Positions 30,209 to 40,316 of a stretch of DNA of 64,000 nt are shown here, in pieces. Source of the DNA: Chromobacterium haemolyticum DSM 19808 (GTDB lineage Bacteria; Pseudomonadota; Gammaproteobacteria; Burkholderiales; Chromobacteriaceae). Position 1 is the stretch's first letter; every line of letters starts with the position of its first letter. The position numbers and the translations under genes are program-made. Under the pieces are notes generated by a model. It searched no databases. It worked only from the letters and a program-made list of their open reading frames with translations, and had not been told where the DNA came from. The stretch lies in the NCBI RefSeq assembly GCF_000711885.1, contig NZ_JONK01000001.1:186001-250000 (forward strand), in the 5' to 3' direction.

Positions 30209-31301
30209 AGATTACCTCCACGTCGCCGTCGTCTTCTTCGTCCTCATCGTCCCATTCTTCGTCTTCCGTATCGTCCAGCAACTGCGGCATCGGCGCGGCG
30301 TCGGCGGTGTCGCCGTCTCCGCGCAGCACGTCCAGCAGGTGGCGCAGGTCGTCCGGCAGCGGCGCTTTCCAGTTGCGCTCCTCGCCGCTGGCCGGGTGCA
30401 CCAGGGTCAGCGAGTAAGCGTGCAGCGCTTGGCGGCCCAGCGCCTTGACCGCTGCGGCGATGTCTTCGTCCATCTTGTGCCGCAGGTTGCCGTAGATCGG
30501 GTCGCCGGCCAGCGGGTGGTTGGCTTCGCGCATGTGCACGCGGATCTGGTGGGTGCGGCCGGTTTCCAGCTTGCACTCGATATAGGAGTGGCTGGCGAAG
30601 CGCTCCAGCACCCGCACATGGGTGATGGCCTGTTTGCCGCCAAACTTCAGCACCGCCATTTTCAGGCGGTTGTGCGGGTCGCGGCCCATCTGGGTTTCGA
30701 TGGTGCCGTCAAACGGCACGTTGCCGTCGGCGATGGCGCGATAGATGCGCTTGACGGTGCGCGCCTGCAATTGGCGGACCAGTTCGGTCTGGGCCGGCAG
30801 CGTCTTGGCCACCACCATCAAGCCGCTCGTGTCCTTGTCCAGCCGGTGCACAATGCCGGCGCGCGGCACTTGGGCCAGCGCCGGGCAGTGGTGCAGCAGG
30901 CCGTTGAGCAGGGTGCCGCTCCAGTTGCCGGAGGCAGGGTGCACCACCAGGCCGGCCGGCTTGTTGATCACCAGGATGTGGTCGTCTTCAAAAATGATGG
31001 GCAAGTCCATGGCTTCCGGCTGGAAGGCCATCTCTTCGTTGCTGCGCATCAGAGTGACATCCAGCTTCTCGCCCCCCAGCACCTTGGTCTTGGGCGCGGC
31101 GGTTTTGCCGTCCAGCAGCACGTGGCCATCTTTGATCCATTGCGTAAGGCGGCTGCGCGAGTATTCCGGCATCAATTTCGCCAGCGCGGCATCCAGCCGT
31201 TCGCCGCCCAGCGACAGCGGAACATCAAGTTGTTGTGTAGCGGATATCTCGTTTTCCGAGATGTCGCTATAATCGTCCGGGTCAAAGTAAGGATCAGTCA
31301 T
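30198..31301 (-). CDS. rluD: 23S rRNA pseudouridine synthase RluD
   Basis: 367 residues: S4 RNA-binding domain (about 30-90, ERLDAALAKLMPEYSRSRLTQW) and a TruA/RluA catalytic domain with Asp in GIVHRLDKDTSGLMVVAK. RluD modifies helix 69 of 23S rRNA. The tail is very acidic (DEEWDDEDEEDDGD). ATG 31301 is used as start; it shares two bases with the bamD start on the other strand, so there is no intergenic space. Confidence 0.94.
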   Translation of the reverse strand: MTDPYFDPDDYSDISENEISATQQLDVPLSLGGERLDAALAKLMPEYSRSRLTQWIKDGHVLLDGKTAAPKTKVLGGEKLDVTLMRSNEEMAFQPEAMDLPIIFEDDHILVINKPAGLVVHPASGNWSGTLLNGLLHHCPALAQVPRAGIVHRLDKDTSGLMVVAKTLPAQTELVRQLQARTVKRIYRAIADGNVPFDGTIETQMGRDPHNRLKMAVLKFGGKQAITHVRVLERFASHSYIECKLETGRTHQIRVHMREANHPLAGDPIYGNLRHKMDEDIAAAVKALGRQALHAYSLTLVHPASGEERNWKAPLPDDLRHLLDVLRGDGDTADAAPMPQLLDDTEDEEWDDEDEEDDGDVEVIYVR

Positions 31302-32091
31302 GAAAAGATACGTTGTCGCTGCAATGTTGGTGATGGGGCTTGCCGGTTGTGCAACCACGGAAACCTACGATGAGACTCGCGGCTGGACCGTGGAAAAGCT
31401 GTATTCGGAAGCGCATGATGAGTTGAACAGCGGCAATTATACCCGCGCTGTCAAGCTCTACGAAACGCTGGAAGCGCGTTTCCCTTACGGGCGTTACGCT
31501 CAGCAGGCGCAGATGGACCTGGCTTATACCCATTACAAGGATAACGAGCCGGAGCAGGCCATCGCCTCCGCCGACCGTTTCATCAAGCTTCATCCCACCC
31601 ATCCAAACCTGGACTACCTCTATTATCTGAAAGGCTTGGTGTTTTACAACGATGATTCCGGCTTGCTGGCCAAATGGGCCGGCCAGGACATGAGCGAGCG
31701 CGATCCGCGCGCCGCGCGCGAGGCCTTCACCGCCTTCCGCGAACTGGTGACGCGCTTCCCCAACAGCATTTACAAGGAAGACGCCTCCAAGAAGATGGAG
31801 CGGCTGCTGGACGCGCTGGGCGGCAACGAGATGCACGTAGCCCGCTATTACATGAAGCGCGGCGCTTACCTAGCCGCCGCCAACCGCGCCCAGGGCGTGG
31901 TGAAGAACTACGCCAACACCAAGTACCCGGAAGAGGCGCTGGGCATCATGGTGGCGGCTTACGACAAGCTGTCCATGCCGCAACTGCGCGACGACGCCAA
32001 GCGCGTGCTGGCGCTGAACTACCCCAACAGCGAATACCTGAAAGAGGGCTGGTCCATTGAGGACATGCCGTGGTGGAAACTGTGGAAGTAA
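31300..32091 (+). CDS. bamD: Outer-membrane assembly lipoprotein BamD
   Basis: 263 residues: lipoprotein signal (MLVMGLAGC, lipidated Cys17) and TPR-like helices (NSGNYTRAVKLYETLEARFP, AQQAQMDLAYTHYK, EQAIASADRFIKLHP). It is the essential lipoprotein partner of BamA in beta-barrel insertion. AAGGATC precedes ATG 31300. The divergent rluD arrangement is conserved in other proteobacteria, but here the start codons overlap. Confidence 0.96.
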   Translation: MKRYVVAAMLVMGLAGCATTETYDETRGWTVEKLYSEAHDELNSGNYTRAVKLYETLEARFPYGRYAQQAQMDLAYTHYKDNEPEQAIASADRFIKLHPTHPNLDYLYYLKGLVFYNDDSGLLAKWAGQDMSERDPRAAREAFTAFRELVTRFPNSIYKEDASKKMERLLDALGGNEMHVARYYMKRGAYLAAANRAQGVVKNYANTKYPEEALGIMVAAYDKLSMPQLRDDAKRVLALNYPNSEYLKEGWSIEDMPWWKLWK

Positions 32092-32110
32092 GCTGGCCTT
32101 GAATGGTTTG

Positions 32111-32138
32111 AAAGCCCCCGGATTCCGGGGGCTTTTTG
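32111..32138 (+). terminator. Terminator of bamD
   Basis: AGCCCCCGGA-TTCCGGGGGCT followed by TTTTTG, 20 nt after the bamD stop. Confidence 0.93.
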
Positions 32139-32233
32139 TTTGATGCCGGGCAAGTTGCGTGGGGCCATGGTTTGAGGGTAATGCTTTTGGGATGATAGGA
32201 TCTCAAGCTTTAAGCCGATAATCATAATTAGTC

Positions 32234-33748
32234 ATGTCCAAAACCTTCGCTTCCCTGTTGGTGCTGGCCGCCTTGTGCGCGCCGGTTGCCGCCGCCACAA
32301 AGCCAGACGTCGTCCTACTGAAAGAGCGTTACCCGGAAAAGCTGTCCTACGACGGCTCGGCGCAACTGCTGAGCGCCGGCGACGGCGAACTGAACGATTC
32401 CGTCATGGGCTTGATTGATGCGCTCAAGCTGCGTTTCCCTTGGCATGAGCTGTGGGCGTTGCGTTCGGCCAACGGCTTGACCTTGCGTCAGGGGCGAACG
32501 GAGGCGGCCTTGCCTTTGCCCAAGGGCAGTTATTTCACCACCAGCTATATGGCGATGTCGCGAGACGGCCTGACCTTGGCTTTTGGCACTGGCCGGGACG
32601 GCAAACTGGAGGCTGTGCGCTGGCGGCGCGGCGGCGCGCTGGAGACGCTGGTGCCTGCGGGCCAAGCCTGGCTGTCCGGCGTCACAGATATCAGCGCCGA
32701 CGGCCGCACGGTGATTGGCTGGCTGCTGAGCGACGAAAAAGCGATGCTGCGCGGCTTCCAATGGGTGGAGGGCAAGGGGTTCAGCTTGTTGCCGGAACCC
32801 ATGAGCCTGCCGCTGGCGCTGAGCGCGGATGGGGCGGTAACGGCCGGTCTTGCCTTGCGCGGCAATCTGGACATGCTGCGGCGGATGCGGCGCATGCAAG
32901 ATTTCATGAACGAAAGCCCGCTGATGAGTGATGGCGAGGTGACTAAGCTGCAAGTTTCCGGCGTCCATCCGGGGCGCGGGGATGTGGCCGGCTACTTCAA
33001 GCATGCCGACACCGGCGTTTGGCACGGCTTTGTCTGGAATCCGGACGAGGGCAAGCCAAGCCGGCGCGAGCCCTTGCCGTGGCAGGCCGAGGCGGAAGGC
33101 AAGACGGCTGACGCGCAAGTGCTGGCCTTGGCCGGCATGGGCGGCGAGGATGGCAATATCTTCATGGAGAGCGACGCCGTGCGTTGGCGTGCGGGCGAGG
33201 GCGTCAGCGTGATCCGCGCCAAGTCCGTGCTGGAGAGTTTGTCCGCGGATGGGCGCACGGTTTTTGTGTCCTTTAACCGGGAAAGCGACCATAGCCGCGC
33301 CTTCGTGCAAGTCTCGCCGGAGGGCGAGGTGGATCTGGAGGCGGCGGTGCGCGCGGAAACTCGCAAGGAGAGCCTGGGGATGTTCTTGCGCTCGGTCTCC
33401 GAGGATGGCCGCTACTTATGGCTGAACTCGTTCACGGCAGACGGGACGTTCCCGCTGCGCTTGGAAAACGGCAAGCTGGCGCCGTTCTCGCCGGTGATCG
33501 ATGATCTGACGTTGACCGCTTTTAGTCAGGACGGTCGCGTGGTGGCGGGTACCTCCACCCAGCCGGAGCAGGGCGGATACGCCACTTTACGCTGGCGTTT
33601 TGGCGCGCCGAAGACACAGCGCCTGTTCTGCCCGGGCGAGGAGCGGAGCAGCAGCCATATCGTCATGTCCGGTGACGGCAAGGTGGTGGCAGCGGGTCAG
33701 GAGAAGCACGGCAAGGTGCATACTTGCCTGTTCGGGCCTTTGGATTAA
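32234..33748 (+). CDS. Secreted repeat protein, probable beta-propeller (HAF-like repeats)
   Basis: 504 residues with a Sec signal (SLLVLAALCAPVAAA). At least seven S-x-DG repeats are spread along the chain: MSRDGLTLAFG, ISADGRTVIGW, LSADGAVTAGL, LSADGRTVFVS, VSEDGRYLWLN, FSQDGRVVAGT and MSGDGKVVAAG. This spacing is that of HAF/PEP-CTERM-like periplasmic beta-propellers. The function is unknown. The TAA stop at 33746 is part of a family A repeat end. Alone on its transcript as far as can be seen. Confidence 0.8.
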   Translation: MSKTFASLLVLAALCAPVAAATKPDVVLLKERYPEKLSYDGSAQLLSAGDGELNDSVMGLIDALKLRFPWHELWALRSANGLTLRQGRTEAALPLPKGSYFTTSYMAMSRDGLTLAFGTGRDGKLEAVRWRRGGALETLVPAGQAWLSGVTDISADGRTVIGWLLSDEKAMLRGFQWVEGKGFSLLPEPMSLPLALSADGAVTAGLALRGNLDMLRRMRRMQDFMNESPLMSDGEVTKLQVSGVHPGRGDVAGYFKHADTGVWHGFVWNPDEGKPSRREPLPWQAEAEGKTADAQVLALAGMGGEDGNIFMESDAVRWRAGEGVSVIRAKSVLESLSADGRTVFVSFNRESDHSRAFVQVSPEGEVDLEAAVRAETRKESLGMFLRSVSEDGRYLWLNSFTADGTFPLRLENGKLAPFSPVIDDLTLTAFSQDGRVVAGTSTQPEQGGYATLRWRFGAPKTQRLFCPGEERSSSHIVMSGDGKVVAAGQEKHGKVHTCLFGPLD

Positions 33749-33792
33749 GAGCCTGTTCAAAGGACTGCTACGCTTCGGCGATCCGCGCCGCC
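33746..33792 (+). repeat. Family A left-end fragment, copy A3
   Basis: TAAGAGCCTGTTCAAAGGA, then TGCTACGCTTCGGCGATC, resembles the start of family A. The rest is lost. The TAA is the stop codon of the preceding gene. From here to 34053 no gene is seen. Confidence 0.45.
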
Positions 33793-34053
33793 TTGACTCC
33801 CAGACACGTCATGTCACAACAGCCCCGCGCCTCAGCAATCGCGGCGCTCGGGATTGGCCTCTAGAAGTGAAGGATCTGGTGGACGTGCTTCGCAGCATGT
33901 CCGCTTGTGATTGTTATGCCTGATCTGGGCGGGTCATGGCAAGGGCGCCTTCATTGGTCCGCCGGTGTTTGGATTCTTCCCCCGTAGGCCAACCTTGTCA
34001 TGTCCCCGCCTTGCCGTTTTCGTGGTTTGGCGCCACTTGCTCAGGAGGCTGCA

Positions 34054-34553
34054 ATGACGCAGTCTGCTCGCAATAAATCCAAACCCCTCGCACCCAAGGC
34101 ATCCGGCGTGCGCTAGACCATCGATTCTCCGCAACAGCAGGCTTTGTCGTGCTCGCGTTATCGCTTCGTCTCGCTGGAAACCAAAGAAATCCGCCTGCCT
34201 TTTGTCCGCTATATTCCGGGGTGCAATCATCCGCATTACTGGCAGCCGGAGGCAACTCAGGATTACGAGAGAGCTTGCTTCCTGGGTCGCTAGTACGCCG
34301 CCCATCTGGCTCAACTGCTGAAAAACACCAGTTGTACATCGGGCACGGTTTATTGCACCACATTGCGCGCGACATCGATTGCAGCGACCGCAGCCATCGC
34401 CACGGCTTGCAACTGGGCTTTCTCAATTATCTGGAAGTACTGCTGGGCCTGGCCGGGCCGCGGTTGAATCTGTACCACCACGTGGGGGCGGTGCATGAGT
34501 TGCACCGTAGCCTGGGCGTGTTGGTGTGGTTGGAACGCAAGCACAAATGCTGA
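34054..34553 (+). pseudogene. Broken gene of unknown family
   Basis: It starts with a good ribosome-binding site (AGGAGG before ATG 34054). It is interrupted by in-frame TAG codons at 34114-34116 and 34291-34293 and then shifts frame near 34320-34345. The second part reads GLLHHIARDIDCSDRSHRHG and LEVLLGLAGPRLNLYHHVGA and ends at 34553. The intact protein would be about 165 residues with several His and Trp residues; I do not recognise it. Confidence 0.6.
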
Positions 34554-34763
34554 TCGCGGCTGGGGTGAATGACAAGGCCTCGCGGGAGCGGAGTCTTGGG
34601 AGGGTTGATAAGCCCAGTTCTCTGGTATGCACTGGGTTAATTGATTATGTTTTGTGAATATTCTGGTTTTTGAATGTTTCTTGCCGTGGCTATGATTCTG
34701 GTTTGCGCGCCTCGGACCAGGGAGTGGCACGCATTTTTAACCTACTACCAGGATGGATGAAAC

Positions 34764-35561
34764 ATGAAACAAAGAGTGTTGGCGGTTAGCCTGGTATTGT
34801 TTACCGTCGGAGCAAGCGCGGCGGATTTTGAATGGCTGGATACGGGGTTGACGGATTGCGCGGGGCGGGATGTGGGCAGTACCAGCGGCAGTGTTCCCGA
34901 TAATCATTATGCGGCAAGCGGACTGACCGCCGTGTGTTGGGACGGAAAGGCATATTCGAACCGCAATAGCCCCGGCGTAGCATTTTGCACCTACAAGAAC
35001 ATCAGCCGCGCTGCATGCGTCGGTGGCATCAATACCGGGAAGGCGTATGCCGCGGCGCCGGTCAAGGAGTTCGCCTGGGAGGAGAAGGGGGTTGGAGATT
35101 GTGCTGGTCGAGACGTGAACGCGAGTTATGGCTCCAGCCTGCCCTCTAAGGAGCTGGCTACGGTAGGGACGATAGCAGTGTGCTGGGATGGCAAGACTTA
35201 CAATAACGTCAATAGTCCGGGGCAGGCGTTCTGCACTTACAAATCGGTAACGGTGGAAAGCTGTACGGGCGGACGCAACCCCGGCTGGGTGTACGCGCCG
35301 GCCAAGGTTGCCGTAATGAAATGGCAGGCTGGGGGTATTGGCGACTGCACGGGGCAGGACTATGCGCAAACGGACGGGAAGACGCCGCACCCCAATTATC
35401 TGATTGAAGGCACAACGGCCGTGTGCTGGGACGGGGCTGAGCATTCGAACAGCAATGCGCCGGGGAAAGCGTTTTGCACCTATAAAACAGTGAAGTCGGG
35501 GCAATGTACTGGGGGGCGAAATCCAGGCTGGATGTACTCGCCAGCTCGGGGCGTCAATTGA
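34764..35561 (+). CDS. Secreted protein with three Cys-rich repeats
   Basis: 265 residues with a signal peptide (VLAVSLVLFTVGASA) followed by three repeats of about 80 residues. Each repeat has the pattern DCxGxD...AVCWDGK...N-x-PGxAFCTYK...CxGGxNxGxxYxPA, with four Cys per repeat (12 in total), probably two disulfides per domain. Aromatic residues at fixed places (Trp in CWDG, Tyr in CTYK) suggest a ligand- or carbohydrate-binding module. I recognise no named family. The start ATG 34764 follows GGATGAAAC. It stands alone, flanked by a pseudogene and a family A repeat. Confidence 0.82.
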   Translation: MKQRVLAVSLVLFTVGASAADFEWLDTGLTDCAGRDVGSTSGSVPDNHYAASGLTAVCWDGKAYSNRNSPGVAFCTYKNISRAACVGGINTGKAYAAAPVKEFAWEEKGVGDCAGRDVNASYGSSLPSKELATVGTIAVCWDGKTYNNVNSPGQAFCTYKSVTVESCTGGRNPGWVYAPAKVAVMKWQAGGIGDCTGQDYAQTDGKTPHPNYLIEGTTAVCWDGAEHSNSNAPGKAFCTYKTVKSGQCTGGRNPGWMYSPARGVN

Positions 35562-35571
35562 AAGAGGTGTT

Positions 35572-35712
35572 GAGAACCTGTTCACGATCTGCTGCGCTGC
35601 GGCATACGGCGTTAAAAACAAGCTCAAAATGCTTATGTACCACGTGTACATTCCGCTTTTTCGCTCGTTTTCGCCCTGTCACGCCTTAGCCCGCGAGATT
35701 GTGAACACGTGC
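35572..35712 (+). repeat. Family A element, copy A4
   Basis: GAGAACCTGTTCACGATCTG at the left and CCGCGAGATTGTGAACACG at the right, with interior GTACCACGTGTACATTCCGC and TTTTCGCTCGTTTTCGCC. It lies 10 nt past the stop of the Cys-repeat protein gene. Confidence 0.9.
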
Positions 35713-35748
35713 AGAAAGAGGCTTTTCAAGGATTCTGATGCGGATGGA

Positions 35749-35774
35749 CAATGCCCCGCGGAAGCGGGGCATTG
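35749..35774. terminator. Hairpin downstream of the PII gene
   Basis: CAATGCCCCGC and GCGGGGCATTG arms of 11 bp with a 4-nt loop, 12 nt past the glnB stop. There is no T-run. Confidence 0.6.
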
Positions 35775-35785
35775 AAGAGGTAAAC

Positions 35786-36175
<390 letters not shown>

Positions 36176-36178
36176 TTA

Positions 36179-36213
36179 TTAAGCGGCGGGCATCCGGGCA
36201 ATTAGCCGCTTAA
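36179..36213. promoter_or_regulatory. Inverted repeat in the glnB-purL divergent region
   Basis: TTAAGCGGC (36179-36187) and GCCGCTTAA (36205-36213) form 9-bp perfect arms 17 bp apart. They lie just upstream of a TATTAT -10 candidate for purL (about 36234). It is a possible operator; the binding protein is unknown. Confidence 0.45.
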
Positions 36214-36272
36214 AACAAACAGTGAATTGCTGTATTATGACGCGCTTTCCTGATACTTGTCGCGGGTGTCTA

Positions 36273-39200
36273 ATGTCTTACCTTACCAAGCTCCGTGGCG
36301 GCGTTGCGCTGTCGCCGTTCCGTCTTGAAAAACTGCTTGCCGCAGCCGCCGAAGCCGGGCTGCCGGATCTCAGCATCAGTGCCGAATTCTGGCATTTCGC
36401 CGAAAGCGAAACCGAACTGACGTTGGAAGAGCAGGCCACCTTGGGCAAGTTGCTGAGCTACGGCGAAGCGCCGTTGGCCGGCCAGCCGGATGGCGAACTG
36501 TTTCTGGTGACGCCGCGATTGGGCACTTTGTCGCCCTGGGCCTCCAAGGCCACCGATATCGCCCAGCACTGCGGGCTGGGAGGGATTCTCCGCATCGAAC
36601 GCGGCACCGCCTTCTGGGTTAAGTCCGCACAATCATCTTTAAATGAAGAGGCTCGTCATATTTTGACGGGCCTCTTGCACGATAGGATGACGGAAACGGT
36701 GCTGCCGTCGCTGGACGACGCCGCACGCCTGTTTGTCCATCAAGATCCGCAGCCGATGACGTCGGTGGACATCCTCGCCGGCGGCCGCGCGGCGCTGGAG
36801 GCTGCCAACGCCGATCTGGGCCTGGCCTTGTCCGAGGACGAAGTGGATTACCTGGTGGAAAACTTCACCAAGATGCGGCGCAACCCCACCGATGTGGAAT
36901 TGATGATGTTTGCGCAGGCCAACTCCGAGCACTGCCGCCACAAGATCTTCAACGCCAAATTCATCATCGACGGCGAAGAGCAGGAAAAGTCGCTGTTCCG
37001 CATGATCCGGGACACCCACGACGCCAATCCGCAAGGCACGCTGGTGGCGTACAAGGACAACGCCTCGGTGATCGAAGGCGCTTTCATCGAGCGCTTCTAC
37101 CCGCAGCCGGAAGGCCACGCTTACGCTTACCACAGCGAACCCACCGATATCCTGATGAAGGTGGAGACGCACAACCACCCGACGGCGATTTCACCGTTCG
37201 CCGGCGCATCCACCGGCAACGGCGGCGAGATCCGCGACGAGGGCGCCACCGGCCGCGGCTCGCGCCCCAAGGCCGGCATGACCGGCTTCACCGTGTCCAA
37301 CCTGAACATTCCGGGCTTTGTGCAGCCGTGGGAGCGTTACAGCGACACGGCGGCGCAGTACGGCAAGCCGGAGCGCATCGCCTCCGCCTTGCAGATCATG
37401 CTGGAAGGCCCGATCGGCGGCGCGGCGTTTAACAATGAATTCGGCCGCCCCAATCTGACCGGCTATTTCCGCACCTTCGAAGAAGAGGTAGAAGGCGAGA
37501 TGCGCGGCTATCACAAGCCGATCATGATCGCCGGCGGCCTGGGCAACATCCAGCAGCAGCAAATTCACAAGAACGAGATTCCGGAAGGCGCGCTGCTGAT
37601 TCAACTGGGCGGCCCCAGCTTGCTGATCGGCCTGGGCGGCGGCGCGGCTTCGTCGATGGACACCGGCGCCAACAGCGCGGACTTGGACTTTGACTCCGTG
37701 CAGCGCGGCAACCCGGAAATCGAACGTCGCTGTCAGGAAGTGATCGACCGCTGCTGGCAGATGGGCGACGCCAACCCCATCGTGTCCATTCACGACGTGG
37801 GCGCCGGCGGCCTGTCCAACGCCTTTCCGGAACTGGTGAACGACGCCGGCCGCGGCGCCGTCTTCCATTTGCGCAAAGTGCATCTGGAAGAAAAGGGCAT
37901 GACGCCGATGCAGATCTGGTCCAACGAGTCGCAGGAGCGCTATGTGATGGCGGTGCTGCCGCAGGACCTGGAGCGCTTCAGCGCGCTGTGCGAACGCGAG
38001 CGTTGCCCGTTCGCGGTGCTGGGCGTGGCCACCGACGACGGCCATCTGCAAGTGCGCGACGATCACTTCGACAACAATCCGGTGGACATGCCGCTGGAGG
38101 TGCTGTTGGGCAAGCCGCCGCGCATGACCCGCGACGTGACCACCCGCGAGCGCGATTTGAGCATCTTCGATGCTTCGCGCTTTGAACTGAAGGAAACCGC
38201 GTTGCGCGTGCTGCGCAACCCGACGGTGGCGGACAAGTCCTTCCTGATCACCATCGGAGACCGCACCGTGGGCGGCATGACCGCGCGGGATCAAATGGTG
38301 GGTCGCTGGCAGGTGCCGGTGGCGGACGTCGCCGTCACCACCATGGGTTTCAACACCTATCGCGGCGAAGCGATGGCAATGGGCGAACGCACGCCCACCG
38401 CCTTGTTCGACGCGCCGGCCTCCGGCCGCATGGCGATAGGCGAGGCGTTGACCAATATCGCCGCGTCCTTCGTCGGCCACCTGGGCAACGTCAAACTGTC
38501 CGCCAACTGGATGGCCGCCGCGGGCCACCCGGGCGAGGAAGCGCGTCTGTACCGCACGGTGGAAGCGGTGTCCAAGCTGAGCCAGGACCTGGGCATCAGC
38601 ATCCCTGTGGGCAAGGATTCCTTGTCGATGAAGACGGTGTGGGAAGAGGCCGGCGAGAAGAAAGCCGTGACCGCGCCGCTGTCGCTGATCATTTCCGCTT
38701 TTTCCCCGGTGGAAGACGTGCGCAAAACCGCCACGCCGGAGCTGAAAGAGGACAAGGACACCGACCTGATCCTGATCGATCTGGGCTACGGCCGTTGCCG
38801 TTTGGGCGGCTCCATTTACGGCCAGGTGTGGAAAGCGATGGAGGGCAAGGCGCCGGATGTGGAGAGCCCGCACCAGTTGGCGGCCTTCTTCAACACCGTG
38901 CAGACGCTGTTGCGCGACGATATGTTGCTGGCCTACCACGACCGTTCCGACGGCGGCCTGTTCGTGACCTTGTCGGAAATGATGTTCGCCGGCCATATCG
39001 GCGTCACCATCGATCTGCAGGAACTGGTGATCGAGCGCAAGAACACCCAGCGCATTATCGACGACTTCGTTCAGCCCACTCAGGAAGCCGCCACCCATGG
39101 CCGCCTGATGCGGGTGCTGTTCAATGAAGAGCTGGGCGCGGTGTTGCAGGTGAAGAAATCCGACACGCCGGAGGTGATCTCGCGCTTCATGAAGGCCGGC

Positions 39201-40232
39201 ATCGGCCGCGAGCTGTTTGTGATCGGCCGCGTCAACAACAAGGATCGCCTGGTCATCAAGCACCGCGGCGTGGAGCTGTTCAACGAGAGCCGTTCCGATC
39301 TGCATCGCGAGTGGTCCGAGACCAGCGCCCGCATGCAGCGCCTGCGCGACAATCCGGCGTGCGCAGACAGCGAGCATCTGCTGCGCTCCAGCCCGAAAGC
39401 GCCGGGCCTGAGCGCCAAGCTGAGCTTTGACGTGCACGCCGATCCGGCGGCGCCTTTCATCGCCAGCGGCGCGCGTCCGCGCCTGGCGGTGCTGCGCGAG
39501 CAGGGCGTCAACGGTCAGTTGGAGATGGCGGCGGCTTTCGACCGAGCCGGTTTCGACACCGTGGACGTGCACATGAGCGACATCATCAGCGGTCGCGTGT
39601 CGCTGGCGGACTTCAAGGGCTTGGCCGCCTGCGGCGGCTTCAGCTACGGCGACGTGCTGGGCGCCGGCGAGGGTTGGGCCAAGAGCATTCTGTTCAATCC
39701 GCGCGCCCGCGAGCAGTTCGAGGCCTTCTTCGGTCGCGCCGACACGTTCGCGCTGGGCGTGTGCAACGGCTGCCAGATGATGTCCAATCTGTCGTCCATC
39801 ATTCCGGGCGCGGAGCACTGGCCGAAGTTCCATCGCAACGCTTCCGAGCAGTTCGAGGCGCGCTTCGCCATGGTGGAAGTGACGGCCTCGCCGTCCATCT
39901 TCTTGTCCGACATGGCGGGCAGCCAGCTGCCGGTGGTGGTCAGCCACGGCGAAGGCCGCGCGGTATTCGCGCCTGGCGCGCAGGAGCAGGCGCTGACGGC
40001 GTTGCGCTACGTCGATTTTGACGGCCGCGCCACTCAAACCTATCCGCTGAACCCCAACGGTTCGCCGGCCGGCATTACCGGGGTGACCACGGCCGATGGC
40101 CGCTTCACCATCATGATGCCGCATCCGGAGCGGGTGTTCCGCACGGTGCAGAACAGCTGGCATCCGGCAGACTGGGGCGAGAACGGCGGCTGGTATCGGA
40201 TGTTCGCCACCGCTCGCCGCTGGGTGGGCTGA
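36273..40232 (+). CDS. purL: Phosphoribosylformylglycinamidine synthase
   Basis: 1319 residues, large single-chain PurL. It converts FGAR to FGAM with ATP and glutamine in purine synthesis. Order: N-terminal PurS-like and linker region, two AIR-synthase-like ATP domains ([42 protein letters not shown]), and a C-terminal glutaminase with Cys in [12 protein letters not shown] and the catalytic HPE of MPHPERVFR. The start is ATG 36273 ([10 protein letters not shown]), the in-frame ATG that begins homology. Confidence 0.97.
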   Translation: MSYLTKLRGGVALSPFRLEKLLAAAAEAGLPDLSISAEFWHFAESETELTLEEQATLGKLLSYGEAPLAGQPDGELFLVTPRLGTLSPWASKATDIAQHCGLGGILRIERGTAFWVKSAQSSLNEEARHILTGLLHDRMTETVLPSLDDAARLFVHQDPQPMTSVDILAGGRAALEAANADLGLALSEDEVDYLVENFTKMRRNPTDVELMMFAQANSEHCRHKIFNAKFIIDGEEQEKSLFRMIRDTHDANPQGTLVAYKDNASVIEGAFIERFYPQPEGHAYAYHSEPTDILMKVETHNHPTAISPFAGASTGNGGEIRDEGATGRGSRPKAGMTGFTVSNLNIPGFVQPWERYSDTAAQYGKPERIASALQIMLEGPIGGAAFNNEFGRPNLTGYFRTFEEEVEGEMRGYHKPIMIAGGLGNIQQQQIHKNEIPEGALLIQLGGPSLLIGLGGGAASSMDTGANSADLDFDSVQRGNPEIERRCQEVIDRCWQMGDANPIVSIHDVGAGGLSNAFPELVNDAGRGAVFHLRKVHLEEKGMTPMQIWSNESQERYVMAVLPQDLERFSALCERERCPFAVLGVATDDGHLQVRDDHFDNNPVDMPLEVLLGKPPRMTRDVTTRERDLSIFDASRFELKETALRVLRNPTVADKSFLITIGDRTVGGMTARDQMVGRWQVPVADVAVTTMGFNTYRGEAMAMGERTPTALFDAPASGRMAIGEALTNIAASFVGHLGNVKLSANWMAAAGHPGEEARLYRTVEAVSKLSQDLGISIPVGKDSLSMKTVWEEAGEKKAVTAPLSLIISAFSPVEDVRKTATPELKEDKDTDLILIDLGYGRCRLGGSIYGQVWKAMEGKAPDVESPHQLAAFFNTVQTLLRDDMLLAYHDRSDGGLFVTLSEMMFAGHIGVTIDLQELVIERKNTQRIIDDFVQPTQEAATHGRLMRVLFNEELGAVLQVKKSDTPEVISRFMKAGIGRELFVIGRVNNKDRLVIKHRGVELFNESRSDLHREWSETSARMQRLRDNPACADSEHLLRSSPKAPGLSAKLSFDVHADPAAPFIASGARPRLAVLREQGVNGQLEMAAAFDRAGFDTVDVHMSDIISGRVSLADFKGLAACGGFSYGDVLGAGEGWAKSILFNPRAREQFEAFFGRADTFALGVCNGCQMMSNLSSIIPGAEHWPKFHRNASEQFEARFAMVEVTASPSIFLSDMAGSQLPVVVSHGEGRAVFAPGAQEQALTALRYVDFDGRATQTYPLNPNGSPAGITGVTTADGRFTIMMPHPERVFRTVQNSWHPADWGENGGWYRMFATARRWVG

Positions 40233-40284
40233 GCGGCAAGCTCACGGCGGGCCGTTTGTCCGGCCCCGCCTGGCGTTATATGCG

Positions 40285-40312
40285 AACGGAAGCTTTGGCT
40301 TCCGTTTTTTTT
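40285..40312 (+). terminator. Terminator of purL
   Basis: AACGGAAGC-TTTG-GCTTCCGTT followed by six T, 53 nt after the purL stop. Confidence 0.93.
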
Positions 40313-40316
40313 GGTT

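Noticed and set aside
37191-40163. A 990-codon open frame antisense to purL
   Set aside because: Same effect of GC-rich codon use; Arg/His-rich nonsense protein opposite a fully conserved purL.
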